DNA of 64,000 bases from a virus, in IMG/VR virus record IMGVR_UViG_3300010885_052266, positions 1 to 64,000 of that record, one strand, 5' to 3'. This document shows, in pieces, positions 53,153 through 61,781 of the stretch. The notes beneath the pieces were generated by a model, which saw only the letters and a list, made by a program, of their open reading frames with translations, ran no database searches and had not been told where the DNA came from. Positions within the stretch are counted from its first letter, which is position 1, and every line of letters begins with the position of its first letter. The position numbers were made by a program, and so were the translations under genes.

Positions 53153-56100
53153 TTAAGCTCCGATCAGACCGTGGGTGGTCGCCGCCGCTTGAAGGGCCAT
53201 CACGCGGCCGGCGAGCTGCGCCAGCGTGACAGTGGCCGTGTCGTAGACCGTCGCCTTGTTGGTGGTCCCGGTCATGGCGGCCCAGCCGGTGTCGTGGGCG
53301 CCGACCACCTGCGTGCCGTTGATCTGTAGCACTTTCCCGGACGCGAGGTTGATATGGTCGAGTGCGCTGATGATGCCCGTGCCCTTGGCATCCAGGATCA
53401 GGTTTACATCGGCATTCGCGCCGAGAGCCGAGACGGTCACCCCATTGCCGGTGGCGCCGCCGGTGATCGCGACGTAGTTGACAGCGGACGCGGTGTTGGT
53501 GACGGCCAACTGGACGCCGCCTGACGCCGCAAAGGTCATGCCGCCCGTGCCGCCTCCAGCTATCGCAATAGCCGTACCGCTTGTCGTGTTAGGTGTTATC
53601 GACACCGTATTGCCGGACGATCCGATAGTTACCACACCATTCGGCGATATGCTCAGCGCCGACACTGGCGGTGCAGCATTGGAGGTTAAAAAATCCAATG
53701 TAATCTGATTGCTGCCATTGTTAGTAGCTCTAATCAATGCGTCGCGTGTATTTACGCCGTTGTTCCCCGGATCGAGCGAAATTGCAACCGCAGTGCTGGC
53801 CGTCAAAGAGGCATTTATTAACCTCATCGAATAAATTGTCGCCCCCGCAGCGGTTCCACTGACTTGAACCGGACCCGAAGCGGTCAGCAACCCAGCCGAA
53901 TGCGTGAGGGTGTAATTGCCCGCGTTGAAGTTGATAACCGCGCCCGAGGCCAAAAACGCATCCGCCCACATGAGCGACGTTGTTCCGAGCGCGGTGCCGT
54001 CTGAAACTGCTGGCGAAAGTGCCGACAATGTTAGCTGCATCTCGGCCGCGCTGTTGACCGCCCATCCAAGGGTATTCGCCGCAGGTAGGTACATACCATT
54101 GGTCGGCACGGTTGAACTGGACGGTATGAACGCCGTTGCAGTGAATGCAGCCGACCCGGTGACGGCTGGAGTGATCGCTACGACACCAGACCCCTTAGCA
54201 TTTAGGATCAGGTTGATATTAGTGTCACTGCCAAGCGCTGATATCGTCACGCCGCTCCCGGTAGCACCCCCCGTCAGGCTTGCATAATTAACAGAACTGG
54301 CGGTATTCGTGATCTGGAATTGGATTCCCCCCGCTGTGGCAAAGTTTATACCACCCGTGCCAGCGCCCGTGATGGTGGCTGCCGTGGACGACGACGTGTT
54401 CGGCGCGATTGTGATCGTGTTGCCAGACGCACCGAACGTGGTGATCCCGGCGGCGTCGATCACCACCCGGTCCACCAGTGTCGTGGTGCCGAGGGTCGTC
54501 GTGCTGAAAACGATCGCCGTGCCATGCGCCGTCCCCGACCACGCCTCGTCGGTTCGCAACGCTATACGGACCTGCTCACCGCTGTAGGCCGATCCGTCGT
54601 ACCCTCGACCCGATATCGACCCCAAAATACTGCCGGTGCCGAGGCCAACTGGAGCCGCATTCGTGCCTAGCGATTTCCGGAATGTCAGGTATCCCTGCCC
54701 GGCGAACGTATCGACCAACAGGTATGCGTTGGCAGAATCCGCCTGAGTGGCCCGGAAGACCGTGCCGGACAGGTTCCCAGGAGCGGTCGCGGCGTTCAGG
54801 TTTAGAGCAATCGAGCCCAGGGCCTGGATCATGTGGACGCCGTCGTCCGCCACACCGCCTACCAACATCCGTCCCGCGCTGGTCAGCGCCCATTTTTCGA
54901 GAAAAGTGTTGGCCGTCGCGGCTTGGAAGATCGAGAACCGAGACGCGCCCCCGAGGGTGGACTCCGCGACCGGGCCGATCCGCACGCGCCCGCCCGGTCC
55001 GCCGGTCGAAACATCAAGGCTATTAAATTCGAGTTTTGCCCAAAGGTTCCCCGTGTCCCAGCCCGAGCCATTGGCTGAGTCCACGATCACAATACCGTTC
55101 GCGACGGCTGTCCCGGACGTGCCGTTTGACGCCGTGTTGATCGTCAGAAGTCCACCGTTCGAGCCAGACGGTCCGACAAGAACCAGTGTCGATGACGTGA
55201 TAGTCATCGCCGCAGACCCCGAGGTGGCTGATCCGCCTGACACCACAATACGAGCGTCGTAGTCAGGCGAAGATGCACTCGAATGGAAGTCAATGAACGG
55301 CGTTGACGTGCCGACACGTCCCGTCAAACCTATTTCGATGCTACTCGACCCGAAATGTACTTGATTATCTGTGCCGTAGTAGGCGAATACGGCTCCGTCC
55401 GAGCGGAGGCTGCTACCCGCATATACTGTCCCTACCACCCCCAACCCACCAGCAACAGTCAGGGCGCCCGTGGTGGAAGAAGTCGACGCCGTGGTCGGTT
55501 TCACCGCGATGACCGTTGATGTTCCGGTCAGGATCTGCGTCGTGTTGGCCGCCAACGCCACCGTGTTCCCCGAGGACAGATACATCCCGTTCACCGGGAC
55601 GGTGCTCCCGGTCACGATCAGGGACGCAGCCGTAGCCGAACCCGTCACCCCTAGCGTGCCGCCCACCGTCGTCGCACCGCCGCTGCCCTGGATCGCCAGG
55701 ACCGACACCCCGGACTTCGTCAGATTGACGGTCAGCCCGGCCCCGTAGCTTCTCCCGATCCGGATCAGAGCCTCGGTCGCCACGTTGGTTTCGGTCGATG
55801 CGGAGGCGGTCCACGCCGATCGAAAGAGTTCGACGCCGTCCGGGATCGTCGTGGTGATGGTGCCGCCCGAGACGTAGGCGGTCCACCCCGAGGCGTTGAT
55901 CGTGCCCCCCTCGGCGGTCTGCAACTCGAACGTGTTCGTGGTCGCGTTTGCGACGCGATAGGAAATCTTGATCGTCCCACCACCCGTATAGGTGCCGAAA
56001 TTCGTGGTATCGACCGCAACCCCGCTCGGATAGGTCAGTGTGAACGTGTCGTTCGTCCGGTTCGCCACGACATAGTACGGATTGCCCACCAGCTGATACA

Positions 56101-59100
56101 TTGACGTTTTGGAGGTAGAGCTGCCGAACCCGCTCAGTCTCACCCTTGCGCCGTTGGGCAGGCCGTGCCCTGTCTTGGTGAATACTCCCGGGTTGGCCTG
56201 GGTGACCGACGCGATGGTCTGCTGGTTGACCTGCGTCATGCCGACGACTGCCGTGGCATCGAACACGGTGCCGTTTGCCAGCCCGTGCGCGTTTGACGTC
56301 ACGACCGGCGGGTTGGCCGCTGTGATCCCGGTGATGGTCTTGTTGATGACCGAGGTCACCTTGATGAACACATCGCCTCCGGTCTTGACCAACGAGCCAA
56401 TCCAGTAGCCGGTACCGGGCGTAGAGCCGATCGAGACCGTCGCGGTCTTGAACCTGTTGACATTCAGGCTGGCGCCGGTCGACGTTCCGGTCAGGGCGAC
56501 ATAGCCGACTTGTAGCTCGCCGCCGTACGTGCCTTGAGTCAGCTCTCCACCGTCCCACTGCATGATCTGCCCGGTGAAGATCGCCTCCCGGAAGTGAAAG
56601 CCCTTCGCGAGTTGTGCCGGGGCGTTGATGTAGTCAGACCCGCCCGTCAGGTGCATCAACACCCCGTCGGAAGCGGCAGGGAAGGCCGACCCGTACGTTG
56701 CTACGGCAAATATGGTCTTGAAGCGGCCGTTGTATTTATCCGGAGCTGCGGCCGTACCGGCGTTCGAAACGCTTATCGCGGTCCAGTCACGCACTGGCTG
56801 AACCGCATGATCACCGATTGTCGTGATGAGAAGACCGGTACCGTTGACGAAGCTCGTCCCGACGACGGCCATCAAGTCGATTTCCATGCCGGTCAGGCCG
56901 CGGCGAAAGGTCGCCCCTGCGTTCAAGGTCGCCTGGAGGTTGGCAGCGTAGATGTTGCCCCACCCGTAATTGTTATCTAAGCCAAAGCCTTCAGCAATCC
57001 CACCGGCGTTGTTCGACGCGTTGTGCGAGAATTTCCCGCCGATCATGCCGGTGGAGTCGTTGATCAGCTGGGTGTCGCCCATTTCCGATATCGACGCGTC
57101 GATCGCGGTGCGGCCGCCGTTGTACCCTGCGTTCAGGATGCCGGCGATATTCAGGTAATCGAGCGAACCGCCGGTCAGCAGCTTGGCTGTGTCGTCGAGA
57201 GACCCCATGCCGACATAGTAGCCGGAGGTCGTGCTGACGCCAGAATAGGACGACTTGAAAAACGCGAGAGGCGGCACTACCGACGCCGTCGAAGCTAAGG
57301 TGAGGGCCGGATAATGCGAGGTATATGTGGAGAAGCTCCGCGCCTTGACCCCCCCCTTTACGTCTACGTTGAGCGCCTCTGTGGTCGCAAGGTCCGGCCC
57401 AAAGTAGGCCATGTGCGGGTCAGCCAGCGTCCCCAGGTTGCGGCGCAGGTCCAGCATGGTTTCCCCCGCGCCGCTCTGGTTGTATATACTGGCCTGGAAT
57501 CTTTGGGAGAACTCCACGGAGACGGTGGCGCCGGTCAGCCCGCCGCCCGTGACCGGCTCAACGGCGAGACTGGTCGGCAGCACGCTATAGTTGCCCTGCA
57601 CGGTGATCGTCAGTGCCCCGGTCAGCGCTCCGTCGCTGATCGTGCCCGTGGCCTGGAACTTCGTGCCTGTGCCGGTCGTGCCGGTCACCGTCACGGCACC
57701 GTTCGACCCGCCAGAACCGCCCGATACGACAGTGGCCGAAATCACATTCGTAGTCGGCGGCGTCCGGATCTTCGCTTTGCGGGTAGACCCGGTGTACCAT
57801 TCGATGGCGCGGTCCGCCGTGCCGTCGCCGACCAGCTTCAGGGTCGATGACGTCCCGGAGGAGCGCCCGATCGCCAGGCTCCCCACGACCTCGGTTGCCC
57901 CGCCGCTGGTGTTCAGCGACAGCGTGTTGGCCGCGGCCCAGGTCGGGGTCAGCACGGCACCACTGCCTGAGCCGCCGCTGACCGTGATTGTGCCTGGCGC
58001 GGCCGCGGAGACGTCCGGGGCCAGCACGGACACGGTGAGCAGGCCGATGCCCAGCGAGACCGTTGTCCCGACCAGACTCCCGCCCGTGACAGGCTCGACG
58101 GCCGTGTTGGTCGGATTGACCGTGTAATTGCCCACCACCGTCACGGTCGGCACCAGGACCAGCGAGACCGTTGCCCCGGTCAGCCCGCCGCCCGTAACGG
58201 GCTCGACAGCGGCATTGGTCGGGGCAACGGTGTAGGCGCCCACCACCGCCACGATGAGCGCGCCGGTCAGCACCCCAGAGCCGTTGATCGTGCCCGTGGC
58301 CTGGAACCGGGTTCCTGTCCCGGTCGTTCCGGTCAGAGTCACCGCCCCTGGCGTGCCGCCGGTGCCGCCCGCCACCACTGCCGCGGACAGCACCTGGTTC
58401 CCACCCAACACCCCGCCGGCCGATATGATGCCCGTCGCTTGGAACTTCGTCCCGGTGCCGGTCGTGCCGGTCACGGTAACCGCCCCTGGCGTGCCGGAGC
58501 CGCCGCCGGCGACGATGCGCGCGTTCAACACCTTGGTATTGGTCACGCGATACTGCGACCGCACGCCCGAGGTCAGCTCGGCATAAAGGATGTCGCCCGG
58601 GTAGTAGTTCCCCACGCCAGCCGCGCCTGACCCGGCGGTTGAGACGGAAACCGCGCTGACCTTGGCGAGCGGGATATCAATCTCGATCCCGCCCGCGACC
58701 TGCTTGATGAACAGGTTGGCCGAGCGGAACTGGCCTGTCCCGTCGATCGAGGCGCCGGGGACATGGATGGAGTGGCCTGATTGCTGGGAGAAATTGACGT
58801 TGCCGAACGCCACGCCCCGGGTAGCAAGGGGCGGCGGCAGGATGGCGTTCAGGGTCGCCCCGTCGCCGTTGTTCGTCTGAAAATTAGCGGTGATGAGTTC
58901 GGCCGTGGCTGCCATGGCCCAGCGACGGTCCCGCGTCCCGAACGCGATGCCTTGCGCCCAGGTGGCGGTCGCTCCGACCCCGTCGACCGCAATGGCCTCG
59001 CCGTCGATCGCGAAGACGATGTTACTCCGGCTCGCGGCGGTCCGATGCGCGGCGAGCAGGGTGACCCCGATCCCTCGCGCGTCCCGCACGCTGGCGCCGG

Positions 59101-60457
59101 AGCGGATCGCCAGACCGGCCTCGCCCCAGGCGGCGACCTCCGCGTAGTTCGTCGCACCTGAGTTCAGCGTGATCTGAGGACGCAGGGTGTGCACCGATCC
59201 GGCCGCGCCAGTCGTAAGGTCCGTGCCTCCCTGGCTGTAGGACCAACTCGACGTGAACTTGCCGATCGCGTGCAGCATGTCGCCGCGCACACCAATGGCG
59301 CCGGCCTGGGTCAGGGCGACCCGGAACGGAACGCGCCCGCCCTTGGCTGATCCGCCGCCCACCGTGTGCCCCACGAGCAGGACGCCAGCCCCTGTCGCTG
59401 CGTCGGGCGTGATGTCGGCAGTATCGGCCGAGATGGCGAGCTGGTGCAGCGCGTCCGCTGTGGTCCCGGTATAGGTCGCCCCGGTTGTGTTCCAGGCCAT
59501 AGCGAGAGCGGACACGGCATGGACGCTGGACTTGCCGGTCAAGTCATAGGTGGCAGCGGGACTCTGATACGCGACGGCCGACAGGACGTTTCCGACCGTC
59601 ACCGTGCTGGGAGAGGCAGCGCCTGGCGTGTTAAGGCCGGTGTTCGGTTGCACGATGAGCGCCGAGACGGAACCGGACACCCCGACCCGCAGACGATACC
59701 CGTTGGGGACCCGCAGGGCCATCTCGCGACCCGCCGGCACGGTCAGGGCCACCCCGACGATCGAGGAGACGGTCTCGTTGGCGATCGTGAGCGGCGCGGT
59801 GCTTGAGTTGAGCAGCGTGGTGGTCCCACCCACCGAGAGGGTCGTGCCGATCGTCGCGGCGTTCGCGATGACCAGGCCCGTGCCAGACCCGTTGCCCGTG
59901 ATGGTCCCGGACGCGGTGATGGCCGCTGCCGTCGTGGTGCCCGCAATCGCCAGGGTCGAGGACAGCGACACGGGATGCGAGAACTGGATTGCCCCCGAGC
60001 CGCTGCGGGTAATCAAGACGGGGTTGGAGCTGGTCGCGCCAGGGGCAATCGAGAGCGTGTTTCCGGTCGTGCCGACCGTCACGCCGGAGTTGCTGGATAC
60101 CGTGCCGGAAGAGCCGGTCGTGCCTTTGATCGAGCCGATCAGGTTCCAGGCCCCGAGCGTCTTCTGGTAGACGTTCCCGGTCACGATATCGAGATTGTAG
60201 TCGTAGTCCGCCCCGGTATCGGCCGACGGGGCGCCCGACGAATGGAGCCACGTGGCCGAGGTCGCATCGATCACGCCGTCCGAACTGATCGAGACGTTGT
60301 GGCCGGGCCGCACGAGATGCGACCTGATCTGCGAAAGCGAGGCGCGCCGGCCCGTCGAGACGCCGCTGACCACCTGGATCAGCAGCGTCTGGTCGGTATT
60401 GGCCAGCGTCGAGGCGGCGTCCAGTGCGTCGAACTGGATCAGGGTCGTATCGGCCAC
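53153..60457 (-). CDS. Giant tail fibre / receptor-binding protein (2434 aa)
   Basis: GTG start with GGAG upstream (TCGGAGTAGGCC). A 2434-residue Gly/Thr/Ser/Ala-rich beta protein. Signature repeats include GNTLSIAPG / GNTITIAPN / GNTVSITPN and AITGGATGNGVTVSALG. Between about 57.5 and 58.5 kb three to four units of the type AVTVTGTTGTGTKFQATG ... AVEPVTGGGLTGATVSL are iterated. The C-terminus (LQINGTQVVGAHDTGWAAMT ... LQAAATTHGLIGA) is a standard end of phage tail fibres. It is likely the main host-binding fibre; its size is large for a siphovirus. Confidence 0.88.
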   Translation of the reverse strand: MADTTLIQFDALDAASTLANTDQTLLIQVVSGVSTGRRASLSQIRSHLVRPGHNVSISSDGVIDATSATWLHSSGAPSADTGADYDYNLDIVTGNVYQKTLGAWNLIGSIKGTTGSSGTVSSNSGVTVGTTGNTLSIAPGATSSNPVLITRSGSGAIQFSHPVSLSSTLAIAGTTTAAAITASGTITGNGSGTGLVIANAATIGTTLSVGGTTTLLNSSTAPLTIANETVSSIVGVALTVPAGREMALRVPNGYRLRVGVSGSVSALIVQPNTGLNTPGAASPSTVTVGNVLSAVAYQSPAATYDLTGKSSVHAVSALAMAWNTTGATYTGTTADALHQLAISADTADITPDAATGAGVLLVGHTVGGGSAKGGRVPFRVALTQAGAIGVRGDMLHAIGKFTSSWSYSQGGTDLTTGAAGSVHTLRPQITLNSGATNYAEVAAWGEAGLAIRSGASVRDARGIGVTLLAAHRTAASRSNIVFAIDGEAIAVDGVGATATWAQGIAFGTRDRRWAMAATAELITANFQTNNGDGATLNAILPPPLATRGVAFGNVNFSQQSGHSIHVPGASIDGTGQFRSANLFIKQVAGGIEIDIPLAKVSAVSVSTAGSGAAGVGNYYPGDILYAELTSGVRSQYRVTNTKVLNARIVAGGGSGTPGAVTVTGTTGTGTKFQATGIISAGGVLGGNQVLSAAVVAGGTGGTPGAVTLTGTTGTGTRFQATGTINGSGVLTGALIVAVVGAYTVAPTNAAVEPVTGGGLTGATVSLVLVPTVTVVGNYTVNPTNTAVEPVTGGSLVGTTVSLGIGLLTVSVLAPDVSAAAPGTITVSGGSGSGAVLTPTWAAANTLSLNTSGGATEVVGSLAIGRSSGTSSTLKLVGDGTADRAIEWYTGSTRKAKIRTPPTTNVISATVVSGGSGGSNGAVTVTGTTGTGTKFQATGTISDGALTGALTITVQGNYSVLPTSLAVEPVTGGGLTGATVSVEFSQRFQASIYNQSGAGETMLDLRRNLGTLADPHMAYFGPDLATTEALNVDVKGGVKARSFSTYTSHYPALTLASTASVVPPLAFFKSSYSGVSTTSGYYVGMGSLDDTAKLLTGGSLDYLNIAGILNAGYNGGRTAIDASISEMGDTQLINDSTGMIGGKFSHNASNNAGGIAEGFGLDNNYGWGNIYAANLQATLNAGATFRRGLTGMEIDLMAVVGTSFVNGTGLLITTIGDHAVQPVRDWTAISVSNAGTAAAPDKYNGRFKTIFAVATYGSAFPAASDGVLMHLTGGSDYINAPAQLAKGFHFREAIFTGQIMQWDGGELTQGTYGGELQVGYVALTGTSTGASLNVNRFKTATVSIGSTPGTGYWIGSLVKTGGDVFIKVTSVINKTITGITAANPPVVTSNAHGLANGTVFDATAVVGMTQVNQQTIASVTQANPGVFTKTGHGLPNGARVRLSGFGSSTSKTSMYQLVGNPYYVVANRTNDTFTLTYPSGVAVDTTNFGTYTGGGTIKISYRVANATTNTFELQTAEGGTINASGWTAYVSGGTITTTIPDGVELFRSAWTASASTETNVATEALIRIGRSYGAGLTVNLTKSGVSVLAIQGSGGATTVGGTLGVTGSATAASLIVTGSTVPVNGMYLSSGNTVALAANTTQILTGTSTVIAVKPTTASTSSTTGALTVAGGLGVVGTVYAGSSLRSDGAVFAYYGTDNQVHFGSSSIEIGLTGRVGTSTPFIDFHSSASSPDYDARIVVSGGSATSGSAAMTITSSTLVLVGPSGSNGGLLTINTASNGTSGTAVANGIVIVDSANGSGWDTGNLWAKLEFNSLDVSTGGPGGRVRIGPVAESTLGGASRFSIFQAATANTFLEKWALTSAGRMLVGGVADDGVHMIQALGSIALNLNAATAPGNLSGTVFRATQADSANAYLLVDTFAGQGYLTFRKSLGTNAAPVGLGTGSILGSISGRGYDGSAYSGEQVRIALRTDEAWSGTAHGTAIVFSTTTLGTTTLVDRVVIDAAGITTFGASGNTITIAPNTSSSTAATITGAGTGGINFATAGGIQFQITNTASSVNYASLTGGATGSGVTISALGSDTNINLILNAKGSGVVAITPAVTGSAAFTATAFIPSSSTVPTNGMYLPAANTLGWAVNSAAEMQLTLSALSPAVSDGTALGTTSLMWADAFLASGAVINFNAGNYTLTHSAGLLTASGPVQVSGTAAGATIYSMRLINASLTASTAVAISLDPGNNGVNTRDALIRATNNGSNQITLDFLTSNAAPPVSALSISPNGVVTIGSSGNTVSITPNTTSGTAIAIAGGGTGGMTFAASGGVQLAVTNTASAVNYVAITGGATGNGVTVSALGANADVNLILDAKGTGIISALDHINLASGKVLQINGTQVVGAHDTGWAAMTGTTNKATVYDTATVTLAQLAGRVMALQAAATTHGLIGA

Positions 60458-60526
60458 GGCCTACTCCGAGACGGTCAGGGTGCTCATGGCCCGAAGGCGA
60501 ACATCCCCGGTCGCCGGCTCAAGGCT

Positions 60527-60679
60527 TCAACGCAGAAGGTGAGCGATCCAGATTGCCGGGGCGGGGTTGAAGGTCAGAAACATGCTGACGGTGACGCCAC
60601 CGAAAGCGGCCCAGTCCCTGACGCGCCGCCATGGCTTTTCGGCGTGGTATTCGGCGAATCGCCGCATCGCTCCCTCCAT
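60527..60679 (-). CDS. Small membrane protein (50 aa)
   Basis: TGATG overlap with the preceding gene. RDWAAFGGVTVSMFLTFNPA then PAIWIAHLLR gives one membrane span. Together with the 60679 gene it forms a pair of small membrane proteins within the tail cluster; a lysis-accessory role is possible. Confidence 0.6.
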   Translation of the reverse strand: MEGAMRRFAEYHAEKPWRRVRDWAAFGGVTVSMFLTFNPAPAIWIAHLLR

Positions 60680-60942
60680 CAATGCAACTGCGTCCAGACC
60701 CAGGCGGCGAAGGCTGCCGCGCCCCCCAACAGTGCGCTGCTGACTGCCCCGATGGCTCCCTTGGTCAGCACGCCGCCGATCCACCGCAAGGCGATCCCGC
60801 CCCAATTGAGCCAGGTCAGAAGGCATCGCAGCAGCCTGATGTCGTCGGTTGATAGCGTCCGGGAGGCCGGTGCCCCGCGATCCTGATTTTGTCGTCCATT
60901 GTTGTCGGTGCCCCTCAGCTGGTTGTCCTTATCGTCGCCCAT
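60679..60942 (-). CDS. Small membrane protein (87 aa)
   Basis: LLTWLNWGGIALRWIGGVLT and KGAIGAVSSALLGGAAAFAA are two membrane segments after a polar N-terminus. Holin-like size and layout. Confidence 0.64.
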   Translation of the reverse strand: MGDDKDNQLRGTDNNGRQNQDRGAPASRTLSTDDIRLLRCLLTWLNWGGIALRWIGGVLTKGAIGAVSSALLGGAAAFAAWVWTQLH

Positions 60943-60963
60943 TCCGTGCCCCGCCTGAACGCG

Positions 60964-61584
60964 CTAAGGCGTGGGCCAGATCACCGCGCCCACAATGGAA
61001 GAGATTTCATCGCCGTCGGTCGCTTGCGCAATTCGGAGCTTGGCCTCACGCCGGAGCGCCTTGATCTGGGCGCCCGCGCTGTGCCAGGCGGCCCGCGCGG
61101 CCAGGGTAGCCTCCGCTATCTCGCGGATCGATTTCTCACGCCCGACCGCGGCCTGGGCGGCCTGCTCAGCGACGAGCCAGGGATAGTCGGCAGGGTCGAG
61201 GGGATCGGCCGCGGCCAGGGCACGCTCCGCGTCCGCCGCGCTGGCCTCGTATTCCAGGGATTGGCCCGCGCCGGGAGTGAGCCAACGCTGCCGCGCTCTT
61301 TCGGCTTGGGTGTCGATGTCTCGCTCCGCGCGAGAACGGAGCACCGACAGGGTGGGATCGGCTCGCGGCGCGGGAATCAACTCACCTTCCACGAGCCGCC
61401 AATTGGTGGAGCCGTCGAGCCGGGCCGCCTGGGCCGCTAGCAGGGGGATCAGGTCCGGCTTACGTTCCCACCGGCCCGAGGCAGCGTCGGGCGACGTGTA
61501 CCCGATGTTCGTCAGCTGTCCGTCAGGCGCGACTCTGACGAAACAAACCTTTCCGTCGGCGCCGATATAGTCGGTCCAATCCAT
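60964..61584 (-). CDS. Hypothetical tail protein, possible fibre chaperone (206 aa)
   Basis: TGATG coupling with the gene before it. MDWTDYIGADGKVCFVRVAP then a long helical C-terminal half (DAERALAAADPLDPADYPWL ...). The mix of a small head and a long helical tail resembles tail-fibre assembly proteins. Confidence 0.65.
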   Translation of the reverse strand: MDWTDYIGADGKVCFVRVAPDGQLTNIGYTSPDAASGRWERKPDLIPLLAAQAARLDGSTNWRLVEGELIPAPRADPTLSVLRSRAERDIDTQAERARQRWLTPGAGQSLEYEASAADAERALAAADPLDPADYPWLVAEQAAQAAVGREKSIREIAEATLAARAAWHSAGAQIKALRREAKLRIAQATDGDEISSIVGAVIWPTP

Positions 61585-61781
61585 CACCGCTTGATCACCA
61601 TCCCGACCATATGTACTTCTTTGATGGTGGAATCCGCACTCGCTCCATCGTATTTCATTTGGACGTCGTAGTCATAAGTCCCAGCAGCGGGGAAATCTAT
61701 CTTGAACGAGCAAGAATCCGCTGCGACGTACGGGCCTAAGACAACCTGCCCATCAGACCGCAGCACTCTATAAACGATCAT
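61584..61781 (-). CDS. Hypothetical small tail protein (65 aa)
   Basis: Beta-rich (VYRVLRSDGQVVLGPYVAAD, FPAAGTYDYDVQMKYDG). ATGA overlap with the tail-tip gene. Likely a small tip or fibre component. Confidence 0.66.
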   Translation of the reverse strand: MIVYRVLRSDGQVVLGPYVAADSCSFKIDFPAAGTYDYDVQMKYDGASADSTIKEVHMVGMVIKR

